Shown: positions 1-9,715 of the stretch, in pieces
Layout of the letters: each line of letters opens with the position of its first letter
Position numbering within the stretch: the first letter of the stretch is position 1
Assembly (NCBI GenBank): GCA_029243545.1
Contig: JAQWRV010000008.1
Coordinates: 1-64,000 of the forward strand
Origin: Rhodospirillaceae bacterium
Lineage (GTDB): Bacteria; Pseudomonadota; Alphaproteobacteria; Rhodospirillales; Rhodospirillaceae
Length of the DNA: 64,000 bases
Reading direction: 5' to 3'
Made by a program: the position numbers and the translations under genes
Notes under the pieces: generated by a model
Databases searched by the model: none
Told to the model about the DNA's origin: nothing
Seen by the model: only the letters and a program-made list of their open reading frames with translations

Positions 1-1
1 G

Positions 2-142
2 GAAATGGTGATGCCAGGAGATAATATCTCCATGACGGTGCAATTGATTGCCCCGATCGCCATGGATGACGGCCTGCGTTTCGCTATCCGTGAAGGCGGC
101 CGCACCGTCGGTGCAGGCGTCGTCGCTAAAGTCGTCGAATAG
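2..142 (+). CDS. tuf: Elongation factor Tu, C-terminal end (partial)
   Basis: The window opens inside this gene; 46 codons and a TAG stop remain. The peptide reads EMVMPGDN, then [17 protein letters not shown], the strongly conserved end of EF-Tu domain III, which helps deliver aminoacyl-tRNA to the ribosome. It lies 55 bp before rpsJ, the usual place for tuf at the end of the str operon in proteobacteria. Only the C-terminus can be judged. Confidence 0.95.
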   Translation, partial: EMVMPGDNISMTVQLIAPIAMDDGLRFAIREGGRTVGAGVVAKVVE

Positions 143-154
143 GACAATCAAGCA

Positions 155-180
155 ACGGCACCTTTAAAACGGCACCGTTT
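155..180 (+). repeat. Short direct and inverted repeat in the tuf-rpsJ spacer
   Basis: The octamer ACGGCACC occurs twice six bases apart, and the second copy sits inside the palindrome AAACGGCACCGTTT (167-180). The folded form would have a very tight loop and no strong T-run, so it is at most a weak attenuator between the str and S10 operons. Confidence 0.3.
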
Positions 181-197
181 CTTTCAGGAATGGACAG

Positions 198-509
198 ATG
201 TTAGATAACCAAAATATCCGTATTCGCCTCAAGGCTTTCGATCATCGCGTGCTCGATCAATCGACCCGTGAGATTGTATCCACCGCCAAGAGAACGGGTG
301 CTCAAGTCCGCGGGCCCATTCCTTTGCCTACTCGGATTGAGAAATTCTGTGTTAACCGGTCTCCGCATATTGACAAAAAGTCGCGGGAACAGTTTGAAAT
401 TCGCACTCACAAGCGGTTGCTCGACATTGTCGATCCAACTCCACAAACCGTGGATGCGCTAATGAAACTGGATCTTGCGTCTGGCGTCGACGTGGAAATC
501 AAGCTTTAG
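198..509 (+). CDS. rpsJ: 30S ribosomal protein S10
   Basis: The protein has 103 residues, the family length. The N-terminus ([15 protein letters not shown]), the GPIPLPT loop and the [12 protein letters not shown] segment are diagnostic. S10 belongs to the 30S head and doubles as the NusE antitermination factor. It is the first gene of the S10 cluster, and rplC follows after 9 bp. No strong promoter was seen in the 55 bp upstream, so transcription probably continues from tuf. Confidence 0.98.
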   Translation: MLDNQNIRIRLKAFDHRVLDQSTREIVSTAKRTGAQVRGPIPLPTRIEKFCVNRSPHIDKKSREQFEIRTHKRLLDIVDPTPQTVDALMKLDLASGVDVEIKL

Positions 510-518
510 GATAGACTG

Positions 519-1316
519 ATGCGTACCGGTCTTGTTGCACAAAAGATGGGAATGACCCGTGTCTTCAGCGAAGACGGGGAGCACCTACCTGTTACTGTTC
601 TAAAAGTAGACGGTGTTCACGTTGTTGCGCAGCGCACGATAGAGAAAGATGGCTATACCGCTGTCCAACTCGGTATTGGCGCGGCCAAAACCAATAGGAT
701 GACGAAGGCGCTGCGTGGTCACTTTGCCAAAGCAAAGGTTGAGCCTCGTAAAAAGCTTGTCGAGTTCCGTGTCGCTGAGGAAAACCTTATCGAAGTTGGC
801 GCTGAATTGTCCGCTGAGCATTTTCTGCCAGGCCAGTTTGTCGATGTCGTCGGCACGTCCATTGGTAAGGGATTCGCCGGCGCTATGAAACGCCATAACT
901 TTGCTGGTTTGGAGGCGTCTCACGGGGTATCCATCTCGCACCGTAGTCATGGATCGACCGGTCAATGCCAAGATCCAGGCAAGGTGTTCAAAGGCAAAAA
1001 GATGGCCGGTCACATGGGTGATCAGCGCACGACCATTCAGAACCTGCGGATTGTTTCAACTGACGCTGACCGGGGTTTGATTTTGGTTCGTGGAGCCGTA
1101 CCTGGTTCAGACAGCGGATACGTTTTGGTCAGTGATGCGGTAAAGCGGGCAGCTCCTGATGGCCTCCCAACACCCGCCGCTTTGAAGTCTGGCGGTGAAG
1201 TGGCTTCCGACGCAGATGAGCCAGCTGTAACCGCTGAAGAAGCTGCTTCCGAAGCGCCAGCAGAAAATGATGCACCGGCCGAAGCGTCCGCTGATGCGGA
1301 CAAGAAGGACGCATAA
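519..1316 (+). CDS. rplC: 50S ribosomal protein L3 with acidic tail
   Basis: The L3 core is clear: [13 protein letters not shown] at the start, and the [12 protein letters not shown] and [16 protein letters not shown] region that reaches towards the peptidyl-transferase centre. The protein has 265 residues, about 50 more than E. coli L3. The excess is one C-terminal tail after about residue 209, made almost wholly of Ala, Glu, Asp and Ser and ending in DKKDA. Such tails occur in some alphaproteobacterial L3 proteins and should be exposed at the ribosome surface. The gene is 3 bp before rplD. Confidence 0.97.
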   Translation: MRTGLVAQKMGMTRVFSEDGEHLPVTVLKVDGVHVVAQRTIEKDGYTAVQLGIGAAKTNRMTKALRGHFAKAKVEPRKKLVEFRVAEENLIEVGAELSAEHFLPGQFVDVVGTSIGKGFAGAMKRHNFAGLEASHGVSISHRSHGSTGQCQDPGKVFKGKKMAGHMGDQRTTIQNLRIVSTDADRGLILVRGAVPGSDSGYVLVSDAVKRAAPDGLPTPAALKSGGEVASDADEPAVTAEEAASEAPAENDAPAEASADADKKDA

Positions 1317-1319
1317 GTT

Positions 1320-1940
1320 ATGAAATGCGATGTCATAAACCTCGACAGCAAGAATGTTGGATCGGTTGATTTGGCCGATGCAGTGTTTGGCCTCGACGTG
1401 CGGGAAGATATTCTCCACCGCGTGGTGCGGTGGCAATTGGCAAAACGCCAGTCAGGCAATCACAAGACAAAGTCACGTGGTGAAATAGCTGGAACAACCG
1501 CCAAACCATTCAAGCAAAAAGGAACCGGCCGGGCCCGTCAGGGTTCAAAAAAGGTCGGCCTTATGCGCAGCGGTGGCAAATCCTTTGGGCCGGTCGTTCG
1601 CAGTCATGCTCATGCGCTCCCCAAGAAGGTGCGTCGCTTAGGCTTGAAAACGGCCCTATCAGCCAAGGCGAAAGCAGGTAGCCTTATCATTATTGACGAG
1701 GCCAAGACCGCGGACGGCAAGACGAAAACTCTAGCCGCGCAGATTAATAAACTCGGTTGGACATCCGCCCTCATTCTCGATGGAGCAACGCCAGACGATG
1801 CTTTCTACCTGGCGATACGCAATCTGATCGGCATCGACGTTCTCCCGGAATTTGGGGCAAACGTCTACGATATTTTGCGGCGCGAGAAATTGGTGCTGAC
1901 GAAGTCTGCGATTGAGAAGCTTGAGGAGCGTTTGTCATGA
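1320..1940 (+). CDS. rplD: 50S ribosomal protein L4
   Basis: The 206-residue protein matches the L4/L1e family. The extended loop that lines the peptide exit tunnel is visible as [15 protein letters not shown], and the C-terminal half carries the globular [16 protein letters not shown] segment. L4 of E. coli also represses its own operon, but no leader could be tested here. Its TGA overlaps the ATG of rplW (ATGA), which suggests translational coupling. Confidence 0.97.
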   Translation: MKCDVINLDSKNVGSVDLADAVFGLDVREDILHRVVRWQLAKRQSGNHKTKSRGEIAGTTAKPFKQKGTGRARQGSKKVGLMRSGGKSFGPVVRSHAHALPKKVRRLGLKTALSAKAKAGSLIIIDEAKTADGKTKTLAAQINKLGWTSALILDGATPDDAFYLAIRNLIGIDVLPEFGANVYDILRREKLVLTKSAIEKLEERLS

Positions 1941-2245
1941 GTGGGGGCAGGCTAGAAGCAGAACTTCTTTACGACGTGATTCAGTCACCACTGATCACTG
2001 AGAAATCAACCATGGCGTCTGAGTTTAATCAGGTCATGTTCCACGTGCCGCTGTGGGCGACAAAACCGCAGATCAAAAAAGCGGTGGAGACTTTGTTTAA
2101 GGTCGACGTCAAAGGCGTCAATACCTTGATTCAAAAGGGCAAGGTTAAGCGTTTTCGTGGTGAAATCGGGAAGCGCAGCAACACAAAGAAGGCGATGGTT
2201 ACATTGGCCGAAGGTCAATCGATTGATGTGACAACGGGACTGTAA
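1937..2245 (+). CDS. rplW: 50S ribosomal protein L23
   Basis: The protein has 102 residues. The family signature [15 protein letters not shown] near the N-terminus and the C-terminal [22 protein letters not shown] segment identify L23, the tunnel-exit protein that docks trigger factor and SRP. It starts four bases inside rplD and rplB follows after 4 bp. The first ten residues ([10 protein letters not shown]) go slightly beyond the usual start; an internal start is possible but lacks the ATGA coupling. Confidence 0.96.
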   Translation: MSGGRLEAELLYDVIQSPLITEKSTMASEFNQVMFHVPLWATKPQIKKAVETLFKVDVKGVNTLIQKGKVKRFRGEIGKRSNTKKAMVTLAEGQSIDVTTGL

Positions 2246-2249
2246 GGCA

Positions 2250-3092
2250 ATGGCACTTAAAAAATATAAGCCAGTTACAAATGGGATGCGCGGCCTCGTG
2301 CTCGTTGACCGCTCTGACTTGCACAAAGGCGGGCCGGTTAAAGCGCTGACTGAAGGGCTAACCAAATCAGGCGGACGTAATAACCACGGCCGTATGACCA
2401 TGCGTCACATTGGCGGCGGTCACAAACGCCGGTACCGTAAAATTGACTTCAAGCGGAGAAAGTTTGACGTCTCGGCGACGGTGGAGCGGATTGAGTATGA
2501 CCCCAACCGTACAGCGTTTATTGCGCTTATTAAGTATGATGATGGTGACCTGTCTTACATTGTGGCGCCGCAGCGTTTGCAGTTGGGTGATAAAGTCATC
2601 GCCTCTGAGGTGGCTGATATTAAGCCAGGCAACGCAATGCCGCTTAAGAATGTTCCAGTTGGCACGATCATTCACAATATTGAAATAAAACCCGGTAAGG
2701 GCGCGCAAATTGCGCGATCGGCAGGATGTTATGCTCAACTCATCGGTAAAGATGGTGGTTATGCACAGGTCCGCCTTTCCTCCGGTGAGTTGCGTCTCGT
2801 GCGCGGCGAATGCATGTGCTCGGTTGGCGCTGTTTCCAACCCTGATAATAAAAACCAGAAACTTGGTAAGGCAGGCCGAAAGCGGTGGATGGGCGTTCGC
2901 CCAACTGTGCGCGGTGTTGTCATGAACCCGGTTGACCACCCTCACGGTGGTGGTGAGGGTAAAACCTCGGGCGGTAGGCATCCGGTTACACCATGGGGTA
3001 AGCCGACTAAAGGCAAGAAAACCCGGTCTAATAAGCGCACTGACGGTTTGATCATGCGCAGCCGGCATCTCGCCAAAAAGAAACGTAAGTAA
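2250..3092 (+). CDS. rplB: 50S ribosomal protein L2
   Basis: The 280-residue length is typical. The N-terminal [14 protein letters not shown], the central RNA-binding [14 protein letters not shown] and the C-terminal [16 protein letters not shown] loop, with the histidine linked to peptidyl-transferase function, are all present. L2 is needed for subunit joining. The next gene, rpsS, starts 12 bp later behind a strong CGGAGGGC ribosome binding site. Confidence 0.98.
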   Translation: MALKKYKPVTNGMRGLVLVDRSDLHKGGPVKALTEGLTKSGGRNNHGRMTMRHIGGGHKRRYRKIDFKRRKFDVSATVERIEYDPNRTAFIALIKYDDGDLSYIVAPQRLQLGDKVIASEVADIKPGNAMPLKNVPVGTIIHNIEIKPGKGAQIARSAGCYAQLIGKDGGYAQVRLSSGELRLVRGECMCSVGAVSNPDNKNQKLGKAGRKRWMGVRPTVRGVVMNPVDHPHGGGEGKTSGGRHPVTPWGKPTKGKKTRSNKRTDGLIMRSRHLAKKKRK

Positions 3093-3104
3093 CGGAGGGC
3101 GTAG

Positions 3105-3383
3105 GTGGTTCGTTCAGTTTGGAAAGGTCCGTTCGTCGACGGCTTTTTGCTTAAGAAAGCAGAAACCGCTCGCGCATCTGGCCGCAATGATGTGATCAAG
3201 ATCTGGTCACGCCGCTCGACGATACTCCCGCAGTTTGTGGGACTGACGTTTGGCGTGCACAACGGGCACAAATTCGTTCCTGTGCTGGTGACGGAAAACA
3301 TGATTGGTCATAAGTTCGGAGAGTTTTCCCCGACGCGAACCTACTACGGTCATACCGCAGATAAGAAAGCGAAGAGGAAGTAG
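3105..3383 (+). CDS. rpsS: 30S ribosomal protein S19
   Basis: The start codon is GTG, preceded by CGGAGGGC, and gives the expected [14 protein letters not shown]-terminus. The 92 residues include [19 protein letters not shown] and the C-terminal [15 protein letters not shown] motif. S19 pairs with S13 in the head of the small subunit. Two bases separate it from rplV. Confidence 0.97.
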   Translation: MVRSVWKGPFVDGFLLKKAETARASGRNDVIKIWSRRSTILPQFVGLTFGVHNGHKFVPVLVTENMIGHKFGEFSPTRTYYGHTADKKAKRK

Positions 3384-3385
3384 TT

Positions 3386-3766
3386 ATGGGTAAGCCGAGC
3401 AGAGACCGGCGCCTGAGCGATACCGAAGCGCGGGCCTTCTCAAAATCAATCCGGACAAGTCCCCAGAAGCTTAATCTGGTTGCTCAATCTATTCGCGGAA
3501 AGTCTGCCGAAGCCGCCTTGGCCCAATTGGGCTTTTCAAGCCGGCGTATTTCGCAGGACGTCAAACGTGTGTTGGAGGCGGCCATCGCTAATGCTGAGAA
3601 CAATCATCAGCTTGATGTGGATAGTCTTGTCGTTTCGGAAGCCTTCGTCGGTAAAAGCTTGACGATGAAGCGCTGGCGCCCACGGGCTCGTGGCCGCGTC
3701 GGCAAAATTCTCAAGCCATTCAGTAATCTCACCATCATCGTGCGTGAGCGTGAGGAGGCAGTTTAA
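3386..3766 (+). CDS. rplV: 50S ribosomal protein L22
   Basis: The protein has 126 residues. The helical [17 protein letters not shown] segment and the C-terminal tunnel hairpin ([19 protein letters not shown]) are diagnostic; that hairpin is where macrolide-resistance mutations usually fall. Its stop shares one base with the rpsC start (TAATG). About ten extra N-terminal residues ([10 protein letters not shown]) precede the usual core. Confidence 0.97.
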   Translation: MGKPSRDRRLSDTEARAFSKSIRTSPQKLNLVAQSIRGKSAEAALAQLGFSSRRISQDVKRVLEAAIANAENNHQLDVDSLVVSEAFVGKSLTMKRWRPRARGRVGKILKPFSNLTIIVREREEAV

Positions 3767-4443
3767 TGGGGCAGAAAGTTAATCCGATCGGTCTACGCCT
3801 CGGCGTCAACCGCACATGGGACTCTCGCTGGTACGCTGGCAAAGCCAACTATGCGAATTTGCTGCATGAAGACATCGGTATTCGCAAGTATTTGCGCAAA
3901 CGCCTTGCTCAGGCCGGGGTTTCTAAAATCGTCATCGAACGGCCTGCAAAGAAGGCCCGTGTGACCATTCATACGGCGCGCCCCGGTGTTGTGATTGGCA
4001 AAAAGGGCCAAGACATCGAGAACATGCGTAAAGACTTGCAGAAGATGACGGGTAACGATGTCAGCCTCAACATCGTCGAAATTCGCAAGCCTGAAATCGA
4101 TGCTCAATTGGTCGCTGAAAACATTGCCCAGCAGCTTGAACGCCGCGTGGCGTTTCGCCGGGCTATGAAGCGAGCTGTCCAGTCAGCGATGCGTTTGGGA
4201 GCCGAAGGAATTCGGATTAACTGCGCGGGTCGGCTTGGCGGCGCGGAAATCGCCCGGACCGAATGGTACCGTGAGGGCCGGGTGCCATTGCATACGCTGA
4301 GAGCTGATATTGACTACGGCGAAGGCCGGGCAATAACCACCTATGGCATCTGCGGTGTCAAAGTGTGGATCTACAAAGGCGATATCATGGAGCATGATCC
4401 CATGGCACAGGATCGCCGTTCACAGGAGCAGGCGGCACGTTAA
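3766..4443 (+). CDS. rpsC: 30S ribosomal protein S3
   Basis: The 225-residue protein begins [14 protein letters not shown] and contains the KH-domain GxxG region ([14 protein letters not shown]) and the S3 C-terminal domain ([21 protein letters not shown] in pieces). S3 lies at the mRNA entry channel and contributes to helicase activity. A 40-bp gap to rplP follows, one of the longer gaps within the cluster. Confidence 0.98.
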   Translation: MGQKVNPIGLRLGVNRTWDSRWYAGKANYANLLHEDIGIRKYLRKRLAQAGVSKIVIERPAKKARVTIHTARPGVVIGKKGQDIENMRKDLQKMTGNDVSLNIVEIRKPEIDAQLVAENIAQQLERRVAFRRAMKRAVQSAMRLGAEGIRINCAGRLGGAEIARTEWYREGRVPLHTLRADIDYGEGRAITTYGICGVKVWIYKGDIMEHDPMAQDRRSQEQAAR

Positions 4444-4483
4444 TAAGCGCCCTGCTACACAAAAGTTTTAAGGAAGGTTCGGG

Positions 4484-4903
4484 ATGTTAAGTCCGAAACG
4501 TACAAAATTCAGAAAGGCTCATAAGGGACGCATTCACGGCGTCGCGCAGTCTGGTGCGCAACTTAATTTTGGTTCTTTTGGGCTCAAAGCATTGCAGCCG
4601 GAGCGGGTGACAGCCCGTCAGATTGAGGCAGCGCGCCGTGCTATGACGCGGCATATGAAACGTCAGGGCCGCGTCTGGATCCGCATCTTCCCGGATGTTC
4701 CAGTGTCAAAGAAGCCGGCAGAAGTACGCCAGGGTAAAGGTAAGGGATCAGTTGAGTATTGGGCCTGCCGCGTCAAGCCAGGCCGGATTATGTTCGAGGT
4801 TGATGGTGTGCCTGAAAACGTGGCCCGTGAAGCCTTTGAACTTGCGGCGGCAAAGTTACCGATCAAGACCAAGTTTGTGGCGCGCATCGGAGCGGAGGGC
4901 TAA
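4484..4903 (+). CDS. rplP: 50S ribosomal protein L16
   Basis: The protein has 139 residues, the standard length. It begins [16 protein letters not shown] and carries the signature RMGKGKG-like [19 protein letters not shown]16 sits near the A site and helps accommodate aminoacyl-tRNA. An AAGGAAGG ribosome binding site precedes the ATG. rpmC starts 3 bp after its stop. Confidence 0.98.
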   Translation: MLSPKRTKFRKAHKGRIHGVAQSGAQLNFGSFGLKALQPERVTARQIEAARRAMTRHMKRQGRVWIRIFPDVPVSKKPAEVRQGKGKGSVEYWACRVKPGRIMFEVDGVPENVAREAFELAAAKLPIKTKFVARIGAEG

Positions 4904-4906
4904 ATC

Positions 4907-5122
4907 ATGGCGAAGGCGGAAGACATTCGCGCTAAGAGCGATGATGAGTTGTCGGGCCGTTTGCTCGACCTCAAGAAAGAGCAGTTCAATCTGCGTTTCC
5001 AACAGGCGTCTGGCCAGTTAGAAAACACGGCAGAGTTTAGACGGATGCGCCGTGAAATTGCGCAGATTAAAACTTTAATTCACCAACGCCGACACGCAGC
5101 GGCGAACGCAGCGCAGGCGTAA
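4907..5122 (+). CDS. rpmC: 50S ribosomal protein L29
   Basis: This 71-residue helical-hairpin protein has the L29 core [19 protein letters not shown] and [14 protein letters not shown]. It lies at the tunnel exit next to L23. A short Ala-rich tail ([11 protein letters not shown]) extends the end. The gap to rpsQ is 10 bp with a GGAGAG ribosome binding site. Confidence 0.96.
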   Translation: MAKAEDIRAKSDDELSGRLLDLKKEQFNLRFQQASGQLENTAEFRRMRREIAQIKTLIHQRRHAAANAAQA

Positions 5123-5132
5123 GGAGAGACTG

Positions 5133-5372
5133 ATGCCCAAGCGTATTCTTCAAGGGGTTGTCGTCAGCGACAAGCAAGACAAGACCATTATGGTCAAAGT
5201 TGAGCGCCGCGTACGCCACCCTCTATATCAAAAATTCATCAAACGCTCGAAGAAGTACGCGGCGCATGACGAAGCTAATAATTGCAAGACCGGCGATATT
5301 GTTCGTATTCGCGAATGTGCGCCGATCTCAAAGAATAAATCCTGGGAAGTGGTAGCTGACGCTGTCCAATAA
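5133..5372 (+). CDS. rpsQ: 30S ribosomal protein S17
   Basis: The 79 residues form the small beta-barrel S17. The motifs [21 protein letters not shown] and [20 protein letters not shown] are complete when read in sequence. S17 is a primary binder of 16S rRNA in the body of the 30S subunit. It is followed by a 34-bp spacer and rplN. Confidence 0.97.
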   Translation: MPKRILQGVVVSDKQDKTIMVKVERRVRHPLYQKFIKRSKKYAAHDEANNCKTGDIVRIRECAPISKNKSWEVVADAVQ

Positions 5373-5406
5373 GTGCGGAACAGGATGTTTTTAAGGACGT
5401 AATGCC

Positions 5407-5775
5407 ATGATTCAGATGCAAACAAATCTGGACGTTGCCGACAACTCTGGAGCTCGGCGTGTTCAATGCATCAAGGTTCTGGGCGGATCAAAGCGTAGAA
5501 CCGCGAGTGTCGGTGATGTGATCGTTGTTTCGGTCAAGGAAGCGATTCCAAGAGGCCGTGTAAAGAAGGGCGATGTACATCGCGCTGTTGTTGTTCGCAC
5601 GGCTAAAGAAGTGCGCCGCGCCGACGGTACGGCCATTCGCTTTGACCGCAACGCAGCTGTGTTGATCAGCAAGACTGGTGAGCCGATTGGAACGCGTATT
5701 TTTGGACCGGTGACTCGCGAACTTCGTGGCAAATCGTTCATGAAGATCGTGTCCTTGGCGCCGGAGGTGATCTGA
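5407..5775 (+). CDS. rplN: 50S ribosomal protein L14
   Basis: The 122-residue length is exactly that of the family. The signature [19 protein letters not shown] and the C-terminal [11 protein letters not shown] are present. L14 forms part of intersubunit bridges B5 and B8 and is the docking site for RsfS. Its TGA overlaps the rplX start by one base. Confidence 0.98.
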   Translation: MIQMQTNLDVADNSGARRVQCIKVLGGSKRRTASVGDVIVVSVKEAIPRGRVKKGDVHRAVVVRTAKEVRRADGTAIRFDRNAAVLISKTGEPIGTRIFGPVTRELRGKSFMKIVSLAPEVI

Positions 5776-6089
5776 TGGCTAATAAGGTTAAAAAGGGGGA
5801 CAAGGTGATTGTCTTGACCGGTCGCGATAAGGGCAAGACCGGCGATATCGTTAAAGCCATTCCCGAGACAGGTAAAATAGTTATCCAAGGTATCAATATG
5901 GTGCGCCGCCATCAGCGTCCGTCAGGCACAGAAACGGGTGGTATTATTGAGAAAGAAGCACCGATACATCATTCCAACGTAGCCATTGTTGACCCTAAGG
6001 AAAATGTCGCAACTCGCGTCGGTTTTCGATTGCTCGACGATGGCACCAAAGTCCGGTTCGCTAAGCGTTCCGGCGAAGTGATTGACTGA
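5775..6089 (+). CDS. rplX: 50S ribosomal protein L24
   Basis: The protein has 104 residues with an N-terminal KOW motif ([20 protein letters not shown]), followed by [14 protein letters not shown]24 starts 50S assembly. Translation is probably coupled to rplN through TGATG. rplE starts 8 bp downstream. Confidence 0.97.
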   Translation: MANKVKKGDKVIVLTGRDKGKTGDIVKAIPETGKIVIQGINMVRRHQRPSGTETGGIIEKEAPIHHSNVAIVDPKENVATRVGFRLLDDGTKVRFAKRSGEVID

Positions 6090-6097
6090 GGCTCGCT

Positions 6098-6649
6098 ATG
6101 ACTGAACCGCGTTTTAAGGATCACTACAAGAAAGTCGTGAAGCCAGCTCTGCTAGAGGCGTTCTCTTATCAGAACCCCATGCAGGCGCCCAAGCTCGATA
6201 AAATTGTGATCAACATGGGTGTCGGTGAGGCATCTCAGGACAAGAAGAAGATGGACGGCGCTGTCGCCGACTTGACCAGCATTTCTGGGCAAAAGCCGAT
6301 TATCACAAAAGCAAAAAAGTCGGTCGCTGTATTCAAGCTGCGGGAAGGCATGATGGTGGGGACTTCTGTTACACTACGCCGGACCCGGATGTATGAATTC
6401 CTGGATCGCCTGATAACGATTGCACTGCCTCGTGTGCGTGATTTCCGTGGACTGTCAGACAAGAGTTTTGACGGAAAAGGCAATTACAACATGGGATTGA
6501 AGGAGCAGATTGTCTTTCCTGAAATTGACTACGACAAAGTTGATAAGGTTCGTGGTCTGAATATCACCATTTGTACAACGGCGACGAACGACGAAGAGGC
6601 CAAAGCGCTTCTCGAAGGGTTCGATTTGCCGTTCAACAAACCCTCGTAA
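6098..6649 (+). CDS. rplE: 50S ribosomal protein L5
   Basis: The 183-residue protein contains [18 protein letters not shown] and the motif [20 protein letters not shown] typical of L5, a 5S rRNA binder of the central protuberance. Length and ends fit the family. It lies between rplX and rpsN with short gaps, as in the bacterial spc operon. Confidence 0.98.
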   Translation: MTEPRFKDHYKKVVKPALLEAFSYQNPMQAPKLDKIVINMGVGEASQDKKKMDGAVADLTSISGQKPIITKAKKSVAVFKLREGMMVGTSVTLRRTRMYEFLDRLITIALPRVRDFRGLSDKSFDGKGNYNMGLKEQIVFPEIDYDKVDKVRGLNITICTTATNDEEAKALLEGFDLPFNKPS

Positions 6650-6667
6650 CGCTGGGAGCACGCCAAT

Positions 6668-6973
6668 ATGGCAAAGAAGAGCGCTGTAGAACGCGATAAG
6701 AAACGCCGTCGCATGACGGACAAGGACGCCGCGCGCCGCGCAGCTTTGAAAGCGCAGGTTATGGATCGCACAGCGTCGCCAGAAGAACGGTTTGAGGCGG
6801 TGCTAAAGCTCGCCACTTTGCCGCGCAATGGCTCGAAGGTCCGTGTGCACAATAGGTGCGAAGTGACCGGCCGGCCGCGCGGTGTATATCGAAAGTTCAA
6901 GCTTGGCCGCGTAATGCTGCGGGAGTTGGCTTCTAAGGGCCAGCTTCCCGGCATGGTTAAGTCGAGCTGGTAA
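6668..6973 (+). CDS. rpsN: 30S ribosomal protein S14 (zinc-independent type)
   Basis: The 101-residue long form lacks the CxxC pairs of zinc-binding S14. The C-terminal motif [19 protein letters not shown] is diagnostic. S14 sits in the 30S head near S3 and S10. The spacing of 12 bp to rpsH includes an AAGGAGAG ribosome binding site. Confidence 0.97.
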   Translation: MAKKSAVERDKKRRRMTDKDAARRAALKAQVMDRTASPEERFEAVLKLATLPRNGSKVRVHNRCEVTGRPRGVYRKFKLGRVMLRELASKGQLPGMVKSSW

Positions 6974-6985
6974 GGAGAGAAGACT

Positions 6986-7384
6986 GTGGCTTTATCCGAC
7001 CCTATCGGTGATACGCTGACTCGTATTCGTAATGGACAACGGGCACGCAAAGGCAACATTACGGCACCTGCTTCCAAAATGCGGGAGAACGTGCTGAGCG
7101 TGCTACAACGCGAAGGCTATATTCGCGGTTTTGAACGTTATAATTTACGCCCGGGCGTTGACGAACTCCGCATCGAACTTAAATACAACGAAGGCGATCC
7201 GGTCATCAGCCGTATAACCCGTGTGTCAAAGCCGGGCCGGCGCGTATACGCCAAGATTAAGGACTTGCCCCGGGTCTTTAACGGCCTCGGTATTTCAATT
7301 CTGTCAACACCACGTGGTGTGATGTCTGACCAAGAAGCGCGTGCTGCCAATGTTGGTGGCGAAGTGCTTTGCCAGGTATTCTAG
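6986..7384 (+). CDS. rpsH: 30S ribosomal protein S8
   Basis: The gene starts with GTG behind AAGGAGAGA, giving the expected N-terminus [18 protein letters not shown]. The 132 residues end in the conserved [19 protein letters not shown] and GGEVLCQVF segments. S8 binds 16S helix 21 and represses the spc operon in E. coli; the matching rRNA mimic was not identified here. Confidence 0.97.
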   Translation: MALSDPIGDTLTRIRNGQRARKGNITAPASKMRENVLSVLQREGYIRGFERYNLRPGVDELRIELKYNEGDPVISRITRVSKPGRRVYAKIKDLPRVFNGLGISILSTPRGVMSDQEARAANVGGEVLCQVF

Positions 7385-7396
7385 GGAGACTGAGGC

Positions 7397-7930
7397 ATGT
7401 CACGCGTTGGAAAAAATCCTGTTGTCATTCCAGAGGGGGTCACGCTGACCCATGACGGCAGCAGGCTAATTGTTAAGGGAAAAAGAGGCGAGCTCAGTTT
7501 CCTCACCTCTAAGGATGTGGAAACCATCATTGCCGATAATGAATTAACCGTGAGACCGGCTAGCACGAGCGCTCGCTCCCTTTCTATGTGGGGAACCACG
7601 CGCTCGGTTATTCAGAACATGGTTACTGGCGTTAGTGAAGGGTTTACCAAGGTCTTGGAAATTCAAGGTGTCGGTTACAAAGCACAAGCTCAAGGCAAGA
7701 AATTAGTGCTGAGTCTCGGCTTTTCACATGATGTGAATTACCCGATTCCTAAAGGTATTGAAATCAAGACGCCGCAGCCGACACAGATTGAGATTACAGG
7801 GTCTGACAAACAGAAGGTCGGACAGGTTGCCTCGGAAATTCGTTCGTACCGCCCACCAGAGCCATACAAAGGCAAGGGCGTACGGTATGCAGGGGAATAC
7901 ATCCTCCGCAAAGAAGGTAAGAAGAAGTAG
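7397..7930 (+). CDS. rplF: 50S ribosomal protein L6
   Basis: The 177-residue protein has two repeated L6 domains. The start MSRVGKNPVVIPEGV and the C-terminal signature YKGKGVRYAGEYILRKEGKK are unmistakable. L6 lies near the factor-binding centre. It is 10 bp before rplR. Confidence 0.98.
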   Translation: MSRVGKNPVVIPEGVTLTHDGSRLIVKGKRGELSFLTSKDVETIIADNELTVRPASTSARSLSMWGTTRSVIQNMVTGVSEGFTKVLEIQGVGYKAQAQGKKLVLSLGFSHDVNYPIPKGIEIKTPQPTQIEITGSDKQKVGQVASEIRSYRPPEPYKGKGVRYAGEYILRKEGKKK

Positions 7931-7940
7931 GAATTGAACG

Positions 7941-8303
7941 ATGAGTTCTTCGCTCAAATTATTTAATCGGCGCAAAAACCGTACCAGGTTCAAGCTCCGT
8001 AAAATGAAGACCAACCGCCCTCGCTTGTCGGTTTTCCGTTCTGGGCGCCATATTTACGCCCAGGTCATAAACGACACTGAAGGTCAGACAGTGGTTGCCG
8101 CTTCGTCCCTCGATGTAGATGTCAGGACGCAGGCACCTAAAGGAAGCGGCGTAGACGCTGCGGCTGCTGTCGGCAAACTTGTCGCCGAACGGGCCAAAAA
8201 AGCAGGAGTAACAGACGTGGTCTTTGACCGCGGAGGCTACAAATACCATGGCCGCGTTAAGGCGTTAGCCGACGCAGCCAGGGAAGGCGGTCTGTCGTTC
8301 TGA
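7941..8303 (+). CDS. rplR: 50S ribosomal protein L18
   Basis: The 120-residue length is usual. [18 protein letters not shown] and the C-terminal [23 protein letters not shown] identify L18, which carries 5S rRNA onto the 50S subunit. A 26-bp gap with AGGAAGGA precedes rpsE. Confidence 0.98.
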   Translation: MSSSLKLFNRRKNRTRFKLRKMKTNRPRLSVFRSGRHIYAQVINDTEGQTVVAASSLDVDVRTQAPKGSGVDAAAAVGKLVAERAKKAGVTDVVFDRGGYKYHGRVKALADAAREGGLSF

Positions 8304-8329
8304 CAGACGCCAAAGGAAGGACCAAGACT

Positions 8330-8908
8330 ATGGCACGTTCAGGATCAAACGCGGATAATAGACGCGATCGGGATAAAGACGACGATATCGTTGATAAGCT
8401 CGTTCACATCAACCGTGTCTCAAAGGTCGTGAAGGGGGGGCGGCGTTTTGCATTCGCGGCCCTCGTGGTTGTTGGTGATTCAAAAGGCCGGGTTGGCTAT
8501 GGATCGGGTAAGGCCCGGGAAGTGCCTGAAGCTATTCGGAAGGCTACTGAGCAAGCCAAGCGCACGTTGGTTCGTATCCCTCTGCGGGAAGGCCGGACAT
8601 TGCACCACGATGTAAACGGAAAGTTTGGCGCTGGTAAAGTGATCCTTCGTGCTGCACCCCCCGGAACAGGAATTATCGCTGGTGGCCCAATGCGTGCCGT
8701 GTTCGAGACTATGGGTGTGCAGGATGTGGTTGCCAAGAGCCAAGGGTCTAACAACCCTTACAACATGGTCAAAGCGACTTTCGAAGCGTTGAAGTCACTC
8801 CGGTCACCACGGATGATTGCCGCAAAACGTGGCAAGAAGGTTTCCGACATCGTTGGGCGCCGTGATGACGTTGTTCGTCGTGACGAAGCGGCTGCGAAGG
8901 AGGCTTAA
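8330..8908 (+). CDS. rpsE: 30S ribosomal protein S5
   Basis: The 192-residue protein holds the double-stranded-RNA-like S5 domain ([20 protein letters not shown]) and the [16 protein letters not shown]-terminal domain. It is some 25 residues longer than E. coli S5, mainly through a charged tail after GRRDD. S5 affects translational accuracy and mRNA unwinding. rpmD starts 2 bp later. Confidence 0.97.
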   Translation: MARSGSNADNRRDRDKDDDIVDKLVHINRVSKVVKGGRRFAFAALVVVGDSKGRVGYGSGKAREVPEAIRKATEQAKRTLVRIPLREGRTLHHDVNGKFGAGKVILRAAPPGTGIIAGGPMRAVFETMGVQDVVAKSQGSNNPYNMVKATFEALKSLRSPRMIAAKRGKKVSDIVGRRDDVVRRDEAAAKEA

Positions 8909-8910
8909 TC

Positions 8911-9114
8911 ATGGCGGCAAAGAAAAAATCAGACGCGACAGTTACTGTCACTCAGACTGGAAGTCCGATCGGTCGTCATCGGTCGCAACGTGCGACGTTA
9001 AAGGGGCTTGGCCTCAACAAAATGCATCGCACCCGTACTTTAGAAGACACGCAATCGGTACGTGGGATGATCAATAAGGTCAGTCACCTCGTTCGCGTCG
9101 AAGCTGCCGAATAG
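8911..9114 (+). CDS. rpmD: 50S ribosomal protein L30
   Basis: The 67-residue protein reads [25 protein letters not shown] and then [14 protein letters not shown], the whole L30 fold. An 11-residue Lys/Ala-rich N-terminus comes first. It is followed by a 47-bp gap before rplO. Confidence 0.96.
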   Translation: MAAKKKSDATVTVTQTGSPIGRHRSQRATLKGLGLNKMHRTRTLEDTQSVRGMINKVSHLVRVEAAE

Positions 9115-9161
9115 ACATTAAAGAAGGTGGTTCCCAATTTAGGGGGTCAGGAAGGTTGGTT

Positions 9162-9710
9162 ATGCAACTGAATCAGTTAAGGGATAAGGCGGGCGCGACC
9201 AAAGAGCGTACGCGTGTTGGCCGTGGTGCAGGATCCGGCAAGGGCAAGACCGGCGGGCGCGGCATGAAGGGTCAAAAATCCCGTAGCGGGGTTGCAATTA
9301 AGGGCTTCGAAGGCGGGCAAATGCCAATTTACCGTCGCTTGCCCAAGCGCGGTTTCAATGTGCTGAATCCCAAGAAATTTTCCGTCGTAAATGTTGGCCG
9401 TCTACAACAAGCTATTGACGAGAAACGCCTTGATGCAAAGAAACCGGTGGACGGTTCTGCGCTCGAAGCAGCCGGTCTAGTTCGCACCAATCGCGATGGC
9501 ATTCGCCTCCTTGGGGACGGTGAACTTTCAGAAAAAGTCGAGATTTCGGTAGATTACGCAACCAAGGCAGCCGTTGCAGCTGTGGAAAAAGCAGGTGGGT
9601 CCGTCTCTCTGCCGGAACCTAAAGCGGTTAAGACCGGAAAACGGACTGAAAGATCACTAACGGCCAAGGCCAAAAGAGAAACCGCTAAAACTGAAGAGGC
9701 GGGCGATTAA
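9162..9710 (+). CDS. rplO: 50S ribosomal protein L15
   Basis: The ATG at 9162 is chosen because GAAGG (9151-9155) lies six bases before it and it gives [14 protein letters not shown]; a TTG two codons upstream is less likely. Conserved glycine-rich stretches ([21 protein letters not shown]) and [17 protein letters not shown] mark L15. The C-terminus runs about 30 residues beyond the core with many Lys, Thr and Glu. secY begins 5 bp downstream, as in other bacteria. Confidence 0.97.
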   Translation: MQLNQLRDKAGATKERTRVGRGAGSGKGKTGGRGMKGQKSRSGVAIKGFEGGQMPIYRRLPKRGFNVLNPKKFSVVNVGRLQQAIDEKRLDAKKPVDGSALEAAGLVRTNRDGIRLLGDGELSEKVEISVDYATKAAVAAVEKAGGSVSLPEPKAVKTGKRTERSLTAKAKRETAKTEEAGD

Positions 9711-9715
9711 ACCAG

